Below, piece after piece: positions 9,371 through 16,383 of a stretch of 64,000 nt of DNA. The translations under genes and the position numbers were made by a program. The first letter of the stretch is position 1, and each line of letters opens with the position of its first letter. The DNA is from a virus. Under the pieces are notes generated by a model that saw only the letters and a program-made list of their open reading frames with translations, did not search any database and was not told the DNA's origin. The stretch is from positions 1 to 64,000 of IMG/VR virus record IMGVR_UViG_3300037504_000618; one strand, 5' to 3'.

Positions 9371-9970
9371 ATGATGAGGACAGCGAAGGAAAATTACGAG
9401 ATCAGGAATAATATAGGTCAAGCAGGTGAAATGGAAGAGGAAGAAAAGTGGGAGATGGCGGAGAGCTTGTTCGCCAATCCCGAAGCTGTCCCTGAAATCA
9501 TCGGGCGTGAGGAACGTGAGGAAGAGGAAACTGAGGAATTCACCCACGTGACCAGCGAAGAGGCTGCCGAGGCCATCTTGGACTCGGGCTTCAGCCTGGA
9601 CACCACCGACAGCCAAGGCGGAAGCCAGCTTGGAGTCGGGATCTACTTAAGCCAGGCGCCCGACTACTGGGCCGGGCTACTGAACCTGCACAGCTACTTA
9701 AGAGTCACGGTGCGGATGGATCGCATCGTGACAGACGTAAACGAAGTCGAGGGATTTGGCGCTTGGTTGGAAGCCGAGGGCTGGATGAAGGATGGAGGTC
9801 CCACGGAAAAGGCAAATGAATTCATAGCCAAGTTCCAGTTGCCTGAAGAGGCAGTGGGTAGGCTTCAGGTAGAGTGGCTGGCAGAGATTGGATACGATGG
9901 ATTGTGGGATCGCGAGTTTAATAATCTCGTGATCTGGAATCTGGATGCGATCAAAAGTGTGCGTAGATAG
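9371..9970 (+). CDS. Putative ADP-ribosyltransferase-fold protein
   Basis: 199 residues. The first ~55 are a Glu-rich linker. The rest reads as the H-Y-E arrangement of PARP-like ADP-ribosyltransferases: FTHVTS (about 57), GVGIYLSQAP (about 90-98), and near the C-terminus YDGLWDREFNNLVIWN with an acidic residue in the third motif position. If active it would move ADP-ribose from NAD to a host protein or nucleic acid; phages use such enzymes to retarget host machinery. First gene behind the operator-rich promoter; an AGAAAGGG ribosome site precedes tandem ATG codons. Assignment is by motif only. Confidence 0.5.
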   Translation: MMRTAKENYEIRNNIGQAGEMEEEEKWEMAESLFANPEAVPEIIGREEREEEETEEFTHVTSEEAAEAILDSGFSLDTTDSQGGSQLGVGIYLSQAPDYWAGLLNLHSYLRVTVRMDRIVTDVNEVEGFGAWLEAEGWMKDGGPTEKANEFIAKFQLPEEAVGRLQVEWLAEIGYDGLWDREFNNLVIWNLDAIKSVRR

Positions 9971-9988
9971 TAGAAAGGAGTTAGAGAG

Positions 9989-10441
9989 ATGGATCAGAGA
10001 GCAGAGTGGTTAGCGTATCAAGTCGGTAAAATTGGGGTAGGGGATTTAGTTTATCCTGAGAATCAGGCCAAGGCTAAAGCTAAGATGGAAGCCAAAGCGG
10101 TCAGTGATCGCGAGCGTGATATTTTCTTGTTGGGGTATCACGCAGCGTTGCTTGAGTGGGCAGAGCTCCCCCTCGCACGGGGGGACGATGATATTCTCAC
10201 GCGCGAGCGGGTGGAGAGTATTATCCAGGAGATTATGGAGCGTAATGATCTCTTGTCACTGAGCCCAGGCGTCAAGAAGATCGCCGGGCCATTTGATACC
10301 CGTGCTCAAGCTGATGCTTGGTATTGGAGCAATGAGGAGAATTATGAGCCATATCTTCGTATAGTGCATGGCTTCGATGGTAAGTATTATGTCGCCGATC
10401 CTCAAGAGGCTGATGCTAAGCGTGAGCATTTGTTTGTTTAG
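9989..10441 (+). CDS. Hypothetical protein
   Basis: 150 residues with a clear GAAAGGAG ribosome site. The first half is helical and Lys/Ala/Glu-rich. The last third (GPFDTRAQADAWYW...) has the look of a small alpha/beta domain with aromatic residues. No known family recognised. Second gene of the operator-controlled operon. Confidence 0.75.
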   Translation: MDQRAEWLAYQVGKIGVGDLVYPENQAKAKAKMEAKAVSDRERDIFLLGYHAALLEWAELPLARGDDDILTRERVESIIQEIMERNDLLSLSPGVKKIAGPFDTRAQADAWYWSNEENYEPYLRIVHGFDGKYYVADPQEADAKREHLFV

Positions 10442-10448
10442 AAATTGT

Positions 10449-10476
10449 GCCGGGCGCGCTGGTGCACGCGCCCGGC
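10449..10476 (+). promoter_or_regulatory. GC-rich leader hairpin before ribosome site
   Basis: A 10-bp perfect stem (GCCGGGCGCG with its complement, 8-nt loop) immediately followed by the ACCAGAAAGGAG ribosome site of the next gene. It lacks a U-run, so it looks like an mRNA-processing or stabilising element, or a translational control site, not a terminator. One of a set in this genome. Confidence 0.65.
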
Positions 10477-10494
10477 TTACCAGAAAGGAGTAAG

Positions 10495-11217
10495 ATGTAT
10501 ATCAAGCATGCGGAAGCATATAGAAAGCATTGTGAGGGGCAAGCGGTTTATTTGTGTCCCGAAGGTTTCTGGGTAGAGGAAGAGGGAGATCCGGTTCCCG
10601 AAGATGCCCATGAGGTCGTCTTCGAGCTCACGTTGAGCGAGGCCGCCGATCTATATCCGGTGGCCTACTCGACACTGGCCCAGTACGCCCGTGAGGGCAA
10701 GCTGGAAGCCCGTCGCTCCGGGGCGACGTGGCTGACAACGCGCTGGGGGGTGGAGAAGGCGATCAATCCCCCGGAGGTGGATCTGCGGGCGTTTCTCGCG
10801 GAAGTTTTGGGGAAGGCGCGGGAGAATTATGAGGCAGCAGCGCAGGATGAGGAGTATCGCCCCGCCGATGCGTCGCGGGATGCGCTTGAGGCTATGCCGG
10901 AATCCCCGCTCGCGATTAAGGCGTTGGGTGGGGAGGAGAAGATCGTGCAGCGCGTGGAGCACGCGCTGGCCGGGGGACTGGCCACGCTGGAGCGGCTGTA
11001 CGATGATGCGCAATGGCGCGCGGCGATCCGTGAGGCGGCCGGCACGGAGCGCCAACGCGAGGTCGTGGCGCAGCACGTCAACGCGCTCGTATTCTACTGG
11101 GATACGGGCGGGGAGGAGACGTTTGGACTGCGCTGCGACGTTTGCAGCGCGGCGGACGTGGTAAGCGTTTCCTCCACTGGTGAAGTGTTGTGCGAGGAGC
11201 ATTTGATTAAAGCGTAG
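10495..11217 (+). CDS. Helix-turn-helix protein with C-terminal Cys-rich finger
   Basis: 240 residues from the ATG behind AGAAAGGAG; the longer frame from 10447 would run through a hairpin. Residues about 45-95 (LTLSEAADLYPVAYSTLAQY followed by AREGKLEARRSGATW) match the MerR/excisionase-like HTH_17 pattern with its wing. A long helical middle part follows, and the C-terminus has a Cys-x2-Cys and a Cys-x3-His (LRCDVCS...LCEEH), a possible zinc ribbon. Likely a DNA-binding regulator, perhaps acting on the palindromes upstream of its own operon (inference). Confidence 0.65.
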   Translation: MYIKHAEAYRKHCEGQAVYLCPEGFWVEEEGDPVPEDAHEVVFELTLSEAADLYPVAYSTLAQYAREGKLEARRSGATWLTTRWGVEKAINPPEVDLRAFLAEVLGKARENYEAAAQDEEYRPADASRDALEAMPESPLAIKALGGEEKIVQRVEHALAGGLATLERLYDDAQWRAAIREAAGTERQREVVAQHVNALVFYWDTGGEETFGLRCDVCSAADVVSVSSTGEVLCEEHLIKA

Positions 11218-11230
11218 TAGTTGTCATTAG

Positions 11231-11257
11231 AGCCCGCTCGATTTGGAGCGGGCTTTT
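11231..11257 (+). terminator. Intrinsic terminator
   Basis: AGCCCGCTC / GAGCGGGCT 9-bp stem with a 6-nt loop and TTTT. Ends the 9371-11217 operon. Confidence 0.9.
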
Positions 11258-11545
11258 GCTTTTAAGGGCTATCCTTCTTTAAAGATATATATTTCTTTAG
11301 CTATAATTTCTTTCTTTTCTTTTTCTTACCCCCCGCTATAGGTTAACCCGTCACCCTAATTAAGTTAACTTTTCACCCTAATTATCGTGAAGACTTCGTA
11401 ATCTTTCACACCTAACGGCGTGCAATTTCGCAACTTTTCACTGCGTGGGGGAGACATAAAAGAAGGGCTAGCGGTTAAGCTAGCCCTTGTGTGTGTGGGT
11501 GAATAGGTTAACTTTTCACCCTAATTAAGGTGAAATTTCACCCTA
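11258..11545. other. Candidate replication origin with iterons
   Basis: About 280 bp without a gene, next to the 3' end of the replication initiator gene. It has a very AT-rich tract (11275-11330), three copies of a 21-bp direct repeat, a perfect palindrome GGTGAAATTTCACC (11529-11542) and further TTTCAC half-motifs. AT-rich DNA, iterons and an adjacent initiator gene are the usual makeup of an iteron-controlled plasmid origin. A hairpin at 11463-11488 (arms AAGGGCTAGC) followed on the minus strand by CTTTT probably ends the minus-strand operon. Confidence 0.6.
11342..11527. repeat. Three iteron-like direct repeats
   Basis: TTAACTTTTCACCCTAATTA (each preceded by G) occurs at 11364-11384 and 11507-11527. 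A variant with CCCG in place of the TTTT lies at 11342-11362. The first two copies are 22 bp apart, that is two helix turns, so a protein would bind both on one face. Confidence 0.8.
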
Positions 11546-12521
11546 TCCGCCATTGGGTAGGGTCCAGGCCCATCTCGGCCACGAAGGCGTCGTGCTCTTC
11601 CTGGACCTCGGCGGGGAGGGTGGTGAGTTGCGCCGGGGTGAGCCAACCGAGGTTGGTTACGACGCTGACTTCGTAGACCTTGCGGCTGCGGGTGCCCTCG
11701 ATATTGACGTGGGCGATTCCGGCATCCACCAGGCGTTCCAGCAGACCCTTGCGGCGGCGGAAGTATTCAGGCTCCGGTTCCTCGCCCTCGGCGTGGAAGG
11801 TATCCTTGGGAGTGCGTAAGACTGCGCCATCGTCCTCGGCCTCACAGCGTCGCCATGTGCCGCTGATCGTCTGACGGCAGCAGCCGAGCTCCTGGGCCAG
11901 GGTGGGCGCGGAAAAACGGCGGGGAGGGGTCCATTCCGACTTCTTCCGGCGCTTGTCGGTGCGGAAGATTATTTCCCATAAGCGGAAGACGCGCGCGCCT
12001 AAGTATGGCCCCCAAAACTTGCTGGCATACTGGCTGATGCGATACCAGCCCCGGTCCAAGACTTTCTTTTCGGGCGGTTGCCAGCCGGTGGGGGAGGGGG
12101 GTGGAAGGGGGGCACCTTGGAGCTCGGCCAGCTTTTGTTGGATGAGGAGTTTGGCTTCGCGATCCCCGACCTGGTCCAGGAGATCGTAGAGAGTCTGGGT
12201 TAGTTGTTGAGGTTCTGGTGGCGGTGGTGGGTCTGAAGTTTCGCGGGGCGATTCAAGCGTCTCCTGCTCGGCGGCGACGTAGACGGCCTGCGTACCGTTG
12301 CCCGTGAGGCGTTGCAAGGTGCGCTCGATGGGATTCTTGAGGCGATGCTCTAGCCACTCCACGGCATACTCGTTCTTGACCTCGACGATGAGGTTGCCGT
12401 CTTCGTCCACGCCCGTGCAATGTGTATCGCGCAGCCACGTATCGAAGGTGGCGCGCGTCATCTGGAGCTCAAGATCGCCGAGGGCAGATTGCCAGAGGGC
12501 GGTTGGATCTGTGATACTCAT
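11538..12521 (-). CDS. Replication initiator with DnaA domain I-like N-terminus
   Basis: 327 residues from the ATG that overlaps the upstream stop (ATGA). Residues about 5-85 match the DnaA N-terminal domain (LWQSALGDLELQMTRATFDTWL, then VEVKNEYAVEWLEHRL). There is no AAA+ domain; after a Pro-rich linker comes a basic helical region with a likely winged helix (LAQELGCCRQTISGTWRRCE). Such DnaA_N/winged-helix proteins serve as plasmid replication initiators that recruit the host helicase through the DnaA-like part. The iteron region lies directly downstream. Last gene of a minus-strand operon with parM-like and parR-like genes. Confidence 0.75.
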   Translation of the reverse strand: MSITDPTALWQSALGDLELQMTRATFDTWLRDTHCTGVDEDGNLIVEVKNEYAVEWLEHRLKNPIERTLQRLTGNGTQAVYVAAEQETLESPRETSDPPPPPEPQQLTQTLYDLLDQVGDREAKLLIQQKLAELQGAPLPPPSPTGWQPPEKKVLDRGWYRISQYASKFWGPYLGARVFRLWEIIFRTDKRRKKSEWTPPRRFSAPTLAQELGCCRQTISGTWRRCEAEDDGAVLRTPKDTFHAEGEEPEPEYFRRRKGLLERLVDAGIAHVNIEGTRSRKVYEVSVVTNLGWLTPAQLTTLPAEVQEEHDAFVAEMGLDPTQWRIG

Positions 12522-12745
12522 GCGGTTTCCTCTGGCACCGGTAGCCAGATCTCGCACAACAGCGGCACGCTGTTGTGCTTGACCACGATCCCGTCGGGGA
12601 CCAAGTCCTCCGCCTCGGCCTCCCACTTGGGGTGGACGCGGAGGTGGTCGGGGTGGGTGCCGAAGCGCTCCTTATACGCCTCTAGCGCTGCGGGCATTAG
12701 CTTTTCTATGTCTGTTGATCCTCGGTAATTCAGGTATGTGCTCAT
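12518..12745 (-). CDS. Hypothetical protein between ParR-like and Rep
   Basis: 75 residues (MSTYLNYRGSTDIEKLMPAA onward), stop overlapping the initiator start and an AGAGAGGAA ribosome site. No family recognised; the position between parR-like and rep suggests a replication or copy-control function. Confidence 0.65.
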   Translation of the reverse strand: MSTYLNYRGSTDIEKLMPAALEAYKERFGTHPDHLRVHPKWEAEAEDLVPDGIVVKHNSVPLLCEIWLPVPEETA

Positions 12746-12765
12746 CGAATTCCTCTCTATCCTAC

Positions 12766-13035
12766 CTAAAACATTTCGTCTAGCAAAGCCCCGGCTTGGG
12801 GATCGACATCCTGCAAGATGGGGGCTGCGGTTTCCGTTGTGCTGATCGTGGCCCGCGCAAGTTCCTCACGTATGATGCGGCGCACAGTTTCGGCGTCGAG
12901 TTGGCGGGTGGAATGGATATACTCGCGAAGGGCCGCGCGCACCGTGGCGCTATTGTTCGGCTGTTCGTCGAGATAGGCCAGTAGATCAGCGTCCTGTATA
13001 TTGTCGAATGTAATCGTTCGTCTAATTGCTGTCAT
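12766..13035 (-). CDS. ParR-like ribbon-helix-helix partition adaptor
   Basis: 89 residues. The N-terminus (RRTITFDNIQDADLLAYLDE then NNSATVRAALREYI) fits a ribbon-helix-helix fold: a short basic strand and two helices. The C-terminal tail is acidic and ends in LLDEMF, as in ParR proteins whose tail contacts the ParM filament. It follows the actin-like gene by 42 bp, the usual parM-parR order. The start codon lies in a near-perfect palindrome (CATGGTG-T-CACCATG, 13033-13047), a possible autoregulatory site. Confidence 0.65.
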   Translation of the reverse strand: MTAIRRTITFDNIQDADLLAYLDEQPNNSATVRAALREYIHSTRQLDAETVRRIIREELARATISTTETAAPILQDVDPQAGALLDEMF

Positions 13036-13077
13036 GGTGTCACCATGGCGTCATGCTCCTTCATGCTCATAGCGTCA
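13036..13077 (-). repeat. Short repeats between parM-like and parR-like genes
   Basis: In 42 bp there are two GCGTCAT copies, two CATGCTC copies and half of the 13033-13047 palindrome. It could be a binding site for the ParR-like protein (centromere or operator). It is shorter than known parC sites. Confidence 0.4.
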
Positions 13078-14079
13078 TTATGGCGCTATGAATTTACGGA
13101 TAGCGTAACGATGGAATCCCTGGGCATTCGCCATCTGGGGATCGTCGACCAGGTGGGCGTGGGAGTAGATTTGCTGCACGTAGGGGAAGAGGGCTTGTCC
13201 GCCGCCGCCGGTGACCAGGATAGCGGCCAGACCATCCCCGTATCCCCACTGTGTTTTGGCCTCGCTCAAAATCGCCGTGGCGATGGAGCTGAGGGCGCTG
13301 CCAATCAAGTCCGCGATGCTATGCATTTTACCCTTCCCGCGTATCTGCTGCTGTTCGTTGATTACAAGGTCCTCGGCCTCTCTGAAAGAAAGCTCGCGTT
13401 CGCAGCGGGCGTACACGGTCTCCTGTAGCTGCTCATAGACGCGGCCCATCCCCACTTTGATGCTGTGGGATCCGTCCTCGGCATAGCGTGGGCCGGGGGC
13501 GATATGGATATAGTTGGTGGTGAAGGTACCGATATCTAAGATCCCCACGTCGGCATTGCGTAAGCCTTCGGCATCGACGAATACACCGTTCTCATTGACA
13601 ATCGTTTTATAGTACGTGCCGAATGCCTCCGGGACAACGACCACCTTGGGGATGTAGAGGGAATGGCGCACGCCTTCGACCGCAAAGCCATGCGTCCCCA
13701 TCAGCATGGCGGCCAGCTCGTCTTTATCCTGCTCATACCAGCGGACGGGCAGGCCCGTGACGAGATTCACTTCGCCAGATTTGATCCCCAATTTGTACAG
13801 CGCAGCCAGCGTTAAGACCCGCTGCATGGTCTTGTCACGGGCTCGTGCCCGTGGTTCGATCTCGATGGAGGAATGCAAGCGGGCCATGCTCCCCACGAAC
13901 CACTCTTGACCATGATATCCTATTTTTACACCGCCATTTCCACCGATCATCATGTCCTCAGTGGGCTTGAATTTGAGGTCGGTCGCCGGGGCGATCACGC
14001 TCTCAAAGCATACGCTCGCGGCCCCTGAGATTGCTTTCGTCCATCCATATCCTGTGTTTATTCCTGCTATGTTTTTCAT
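13078..14079 (-). CDS. parM: ParM-like actin-family plasmid segregation ATPase
   Basis: 333 residues. The phosphate-1 motif of the actin fold is at the start (GINTGYGWTKA), phosphate-2 in the middle (VGILDIGTFTTNYIHI) and the adenosine loop near the C-terminus (ILVTGGGGQALFPYVQQIY). These are the sites of ATP binding in ParM/StbA/Alp proteins, which polymerise and push plasmid copies apart. Partner gene: the ribbon-helix-helix protein just downstream. Start chosen by the GAGAAAGGAAAAC ribosome site. This argues for a plasmid-like prophage state. The exact subfamily needs a search. Confidence 0.8.
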   Translation of the reverse strand: MKNIAGINTGYGWTKAISGAASVCFESVIAPATDLKFKPTEDMMIGGNGGVKIGYHGQEWFVGSMARLHSSIEIEPRARARDKTMQRVLTLAALYKLGIKSGEVNLVTGLPVRWYEQDKDELAAMLMGTHGFAVEGVRHSLYIPKVVVVPEAFGTYYKTIVNENGVFVDAEGLRNADVGILDIGTFTTNYIHIAPGPRYAEDGSHSIKVGMGRVYEQLQETVYARCERELSFREAEDLVINEQQQIRGKGKMHSIADLIGSALSSIATAILSEAKTQWGYGDGLAAILVTGGGGQALFPYVQQIYSHAHLVDDPQMANAQGFHRYAIRKFIAP

Positions 14080-14109
14080 GTTTTCCTTTCTCCTTTCTGG
14101 TGATGGTGA

Positions 14110-14247
14110 TTATTTTAGATGTAGAAGGCCCCGTAGAAGGCCCCCTAGTATTTCGTACTTATCGGGCTTGGCCGCCGGGATCATCGCCACCAGCAGCCAC
14201 GGCCCGAACAACGCCAGCCATACAAGGTACTCTCCCAGATTAACCAC
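14110..14247 (-). CDS. Small membrane protein (45 residues)
   Basis: GTG start behind GGGGAGG; the product begins MVNLGEYLVWLALFGPWLL with one hydrophobic helix (residues about 7-24) and a basic end (GGLLRGLLHLK). Its C-terminal codons contain a tandem repeat (GTAGAAGGCCCC twice, 14121-14145 on the plus strand). It lies 30 bp upstream of parM in the same direction. Function unknown. Confidence 0.55.
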   Translation of the reverse strand: MVNLGEYLVWLALFGPWLLVAMIPAAKPDKYEILGGLLRGLLHLK

Positions 14248-14327
14248 TTCTATCCTCCCCTAATCTATAGTGTGCTTTGCGTGTTTGGTACCCCGTCTCA
14301 CTCACACTGCATACACACACACGGGTA

Positions 14328-14828
14328 TCACACACGCAAACGTGTAACATCTATCTTATCCTCAACGGCTGCGCGCAGAAGCGCATACCCTGGACCGGTC
14401 CAGCGGGTCCCTACCCGTGGGTCATCCCCAGCCCATTCGAGGAATTTGTGACGCATCAAGGCGTCGCGAAATCCCTCGAATTCGCTGCGACTTAATACGG
14501 GCAACAGCTCACGCAGTGAGAAGCCGCGCCCTTCTTTTTCCAGGTAGTAGGCACGCTTGAGCGCATCGTGGAGTTTGTGCGGGGGGGCCTGGACGGTGCG
14601 CCCATCGGACGTATACAGATAGACGGTCCGGCGAATTGGCTTGACCGTATTCTCGTTAATCTCCACAGCGAGAGGTGGGTATGCCTTATCGTTACGCGCT
14701 TTGCGCACTTCTGCTTCCAACTCATCCATGCGCTGCTTATCGACGATGGACATGAAGACGCCCCCGCCGAAGAATCCGATTACTGCACTTAGCATACATA
14801 TTCCACTCCAAATAAAGAAGTTGTCCAT
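14328..14828 (-). CDS. Membrane-anchored hypothetical protein
   Basis: 166 residues. One N-terminal membrane helix (FIWSGICMLSAVIGFFGGGVF), a short coiled coil (residues about 30-45), then a soluble C-terminal region (YLYTSDGRTVQAPPHKLHDA, later SRSEFEGFRDALMRHKFLEW) that could be a winged helix. Ribosome site AAAGGGGGTC before the ATG. No family recognised. Confidence 0.7.
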   Translation of the reverse strand: MDNFFIWSGICMLSAVIGFFGGGVFMSIVDKQRMDELEAEVRKARNDKAYPPLAVEINENTVKPIRRTVYLYTSDGRTVQAPPHKLHDALKRAYYLEKEGRGFSLRELLPVLSRSEFEGFRDALMRHKFLEWAGDDPRVGTRWTGPGYALLRAAVEDKIDVTRLRV

Positions 14829-14883
14829 TCCGACCCCCTTTGTTATAATCTCTGTGGGGCGGAAGGTTGACCCCGCCGTCCCA

Positions 14884-14908
14884 GGGGCGCGTGGTTGAGA
14901 CGCGCCCC
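14884..14908 (-). promoter_or_regulatory. Intercistronic GC-rich hairpin
   Basis: GGGGCGCGT / ACGCGCCCC 9-bp stem between two minus-strand genes, upstream of the 14828 start. Member of the leader-hairpin set. Confidence 0.6.
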
Positions 14909-14915
14909 GTTTTCT

Positions 14916-15347
14916 TTACCTCCGTTGTGCCGGTTCGCCGAGCATGGCTGTGTATAGCCATAGCTCTAACAACTGAGACGAGGCCGGCGAGATCAGACCG
15001 TCGAATGCCTCTAAGACCTCGGATAAACATTTATCGGTCCTTTGATGTTGGTGCTTTCTTTCGCGTGCCGGACTGTTTAGCAACTCCAATAGTTGATAGT
15101 AGAATGCACGTAGCTTATTCCAAGCCTCAGTGTGCTCTATCTCAACCAAGGGAATCGGTAAGAATGGGTCAGGGTTTTCATGAGGGAGCACGCGCACGAC
15201 GGCCAGCTCCTCATAAACCCCGACCATCTGGATGTTGTCTACCGGCCCACATACCGCGCCGACACGGGCCGCGATATCTAAGCTGAGGACGGTTGAAGCT
15301 GTCTTGACCGCTCGCGGTTCAGTTTTTGTTATGGTTTGTATGTTCAT
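14916..15347 (-). CDS. Hypothetical protein
   Basis: 143 residues with an AAGGAGAAAC ribosome site. N-terminal beta-rich part, C-terminal helices (TEAWNKLRAFYYQLLELLNS). No family recognised. Confidence 0.7.
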   Translation of the reverse strand: MNIQTITKTEPRAVKTASTVLSLDIAARVGAVCGPVDNIQMVGVYEELAVVRVLPHENPDPFLPIPLVEIEHTEAWNKLRAFYYQLLELLNSPARERKHQHQRTDKCLSEVLEAFDGLISPASSQLLELWLYTAMLGEPAQRR

Positions 15348-15452
15348 AGTTTCTCCTTATTAACGGACGTTTTTTAAGTTCGTTATTTATGTCACTAAGT
15401 CGCTACTTGCTACATTTTACGGTTAGAAATGACTGTTAAATCTTCTTAGCGG

Positions 15453-15590
15453 TCATTTTTTTAGTAGCTTTCGCACCTTGGCTCGCCGTTTAGCTCGTCG
15501 CCGTCGCTTTCTTCCAGACGCGGCCTTACCGCTAGCTTTAGCGGCTGCTTTTACTATAGCCTTAATCGCTTCTAGTTGTTCGTTTGCCAT
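15453..15590 (-). CDS. Small highly basic protein
   Basis: 45 residues from an ATG with a perfect AGGAGG site. Sequence starts MANEQLEAIKAIVKAAAKAS and ends in an Arg/Lys cluster (GRKRRRRAKRRAKVRKLLKK). A helix followed by a polybasic tail suggests nucleic-acid binding, like a small nucleoid or RNA-binding protein. The upstream part of the longer open frame is not supported by a ribosome site. Confidence 0.65.
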   Translation of the reverse strand: MANEQLEAIKAIVKAAAKASGKAASGRKRRRRAKRRAKVRKLLKK

Positions 15591-15616
15591 ATTAAACCTC
15601 CTATATTTTGAAATAT

Positions 15617-16057
15617 CTATTTTGCTTCTTGTATGACGACACCCGGTCCCCCGAAATGATAGAAGTACTGGGGGGAGTTGCGCTTTCGCCAGTTGCGCAG
15701 GATGTCGTTGGCTATATGCCGTATAGTTTCGTAGCATCGGATCCGCGCTATGGTGCGGCAGTCTATATCGCGCCATGGCCTGTCGTTATGGCAGGATAAT
15801 AGCGCGTTATAGCAGAGATCCATATACATTTCTCCGTTCAGGAGTAGGCCGGCTGCTTGGGCTGCCTTGAACATCTCGTCGTGAAGGTGGGCGTCGAGTT
15901 CATCGTAGCAGTCCGTAATCTGATTCCGTCGTCGGCTGTATTGATCATGGCAGCGCTTTATTTCCCGGCGAGTCGCGCTCGCTGGCCAGGTGAAATCCTG
16001 CCGCGTGAGTGCTGATAGCGGTTTAAGGAGTTCGATGAGCGGCTGTCTAGTCTGCAT
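15617..16057 (-). CDS. Hypothetical protein
   Basis: 146 residues, mainly helical, Arg-rich, with several Cys residues (CHDQYSRRRNQITDCYDELD). Start overlaps the end of the preceding gene, behind GAGGTG. No family recognised. Confidence 0.65.
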   Translation of the reverse strand: MQTRQPLIELLKPLSALTRQDFTWPASATRREIKRCHDQYSRRRNQITDCYDELDAHLHDEMFKAAQAAGLLLNGEMYMDLCYNALLSCHNDRPWRDIDCRTIARIRCYETIRHIANDILRNWRKRNSPQYFYHFGGPGVVIQEAK

Positions 16058-16229
16058 CCTGCACCTCCGTCAGCGCCTTGATCAACGCGGGGAGCTCCGC
16101 TTGGCGAATGCCGACACGCTCCGCGCGCTCCATGCCCTCCTCGAAGATCCAGATCTCGACGAAGTTATCCTCGTCGCGGTAGATCTTCAGCGAGATGCAC
16201 TCGCTGACTTTTTGTTGTTCTATAGTCAT
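16047..16229 (-). CDS. Hypothetical protein
   Basis: 60 residues with a perfect AAAGGAGG site 5 nt before the ATG. Predicted beta-beta-alpha (LKIYRDEDNFVEIWIFEEG, then a helix). It resembles small phage proteins of unknown role. Directly follows the tRNA-like element. Confidence 0.7.
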   Translation of the reverse strand: MTIEQQKVSECISLKIYRDEDNFVEIWIFEEGMERAERVGIRQAELPALIKALTEVQDAD

Positions 16230-16255
16230 AGATCCTCCTTTAATTCAAAACCAAT

Positions 16256-16383
16256 TTGGCAAATGGGACTTGAACCCATAGTGCGCCACTTCGACTCCAT
16301 ATTTAGTGATGCTATCACTAGTCGTCCGTTCCACGGCCCAGGCAGGCGCTTCTCATCCGTAGCCCCCAACAGGCAATTGCCAA
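16256..16383 (-). tRNA. tRNA-like element, degenerate or interrupted
   Basis: On the minus strand this 128-nt segment starts right after the ParB-like stop codon. Its ends pair perfectly over 7 bp (TTGGCAA with TTGCCAA). The 3' side has a canonical T-arm: stem ATGGG/CCCAT and loop TTCAAGT, directly joined to the acceptor strand. GCC...GGC after the acceptor, with GTTGG between, resembles a reduced D-arm. ATGAGAA could be an anticodon loop (GAG, Leu), but its 3' stem is interrupted. Internal stems GCGCC/GGCGC and TAGTGAT/ATCACTA add about 50 nt over a normal tRNA. No CCA is encoded. It may be a decayed or insertion-bearing tRNA, or a tRNA mimic. Confidence 0.4.

Noticed and set aside
13952-14263. 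Plus-strand frames upstream of parM
   Set aside because: No ribosome site; the minus strand holds a 45-residue gene with a good start in the same place.
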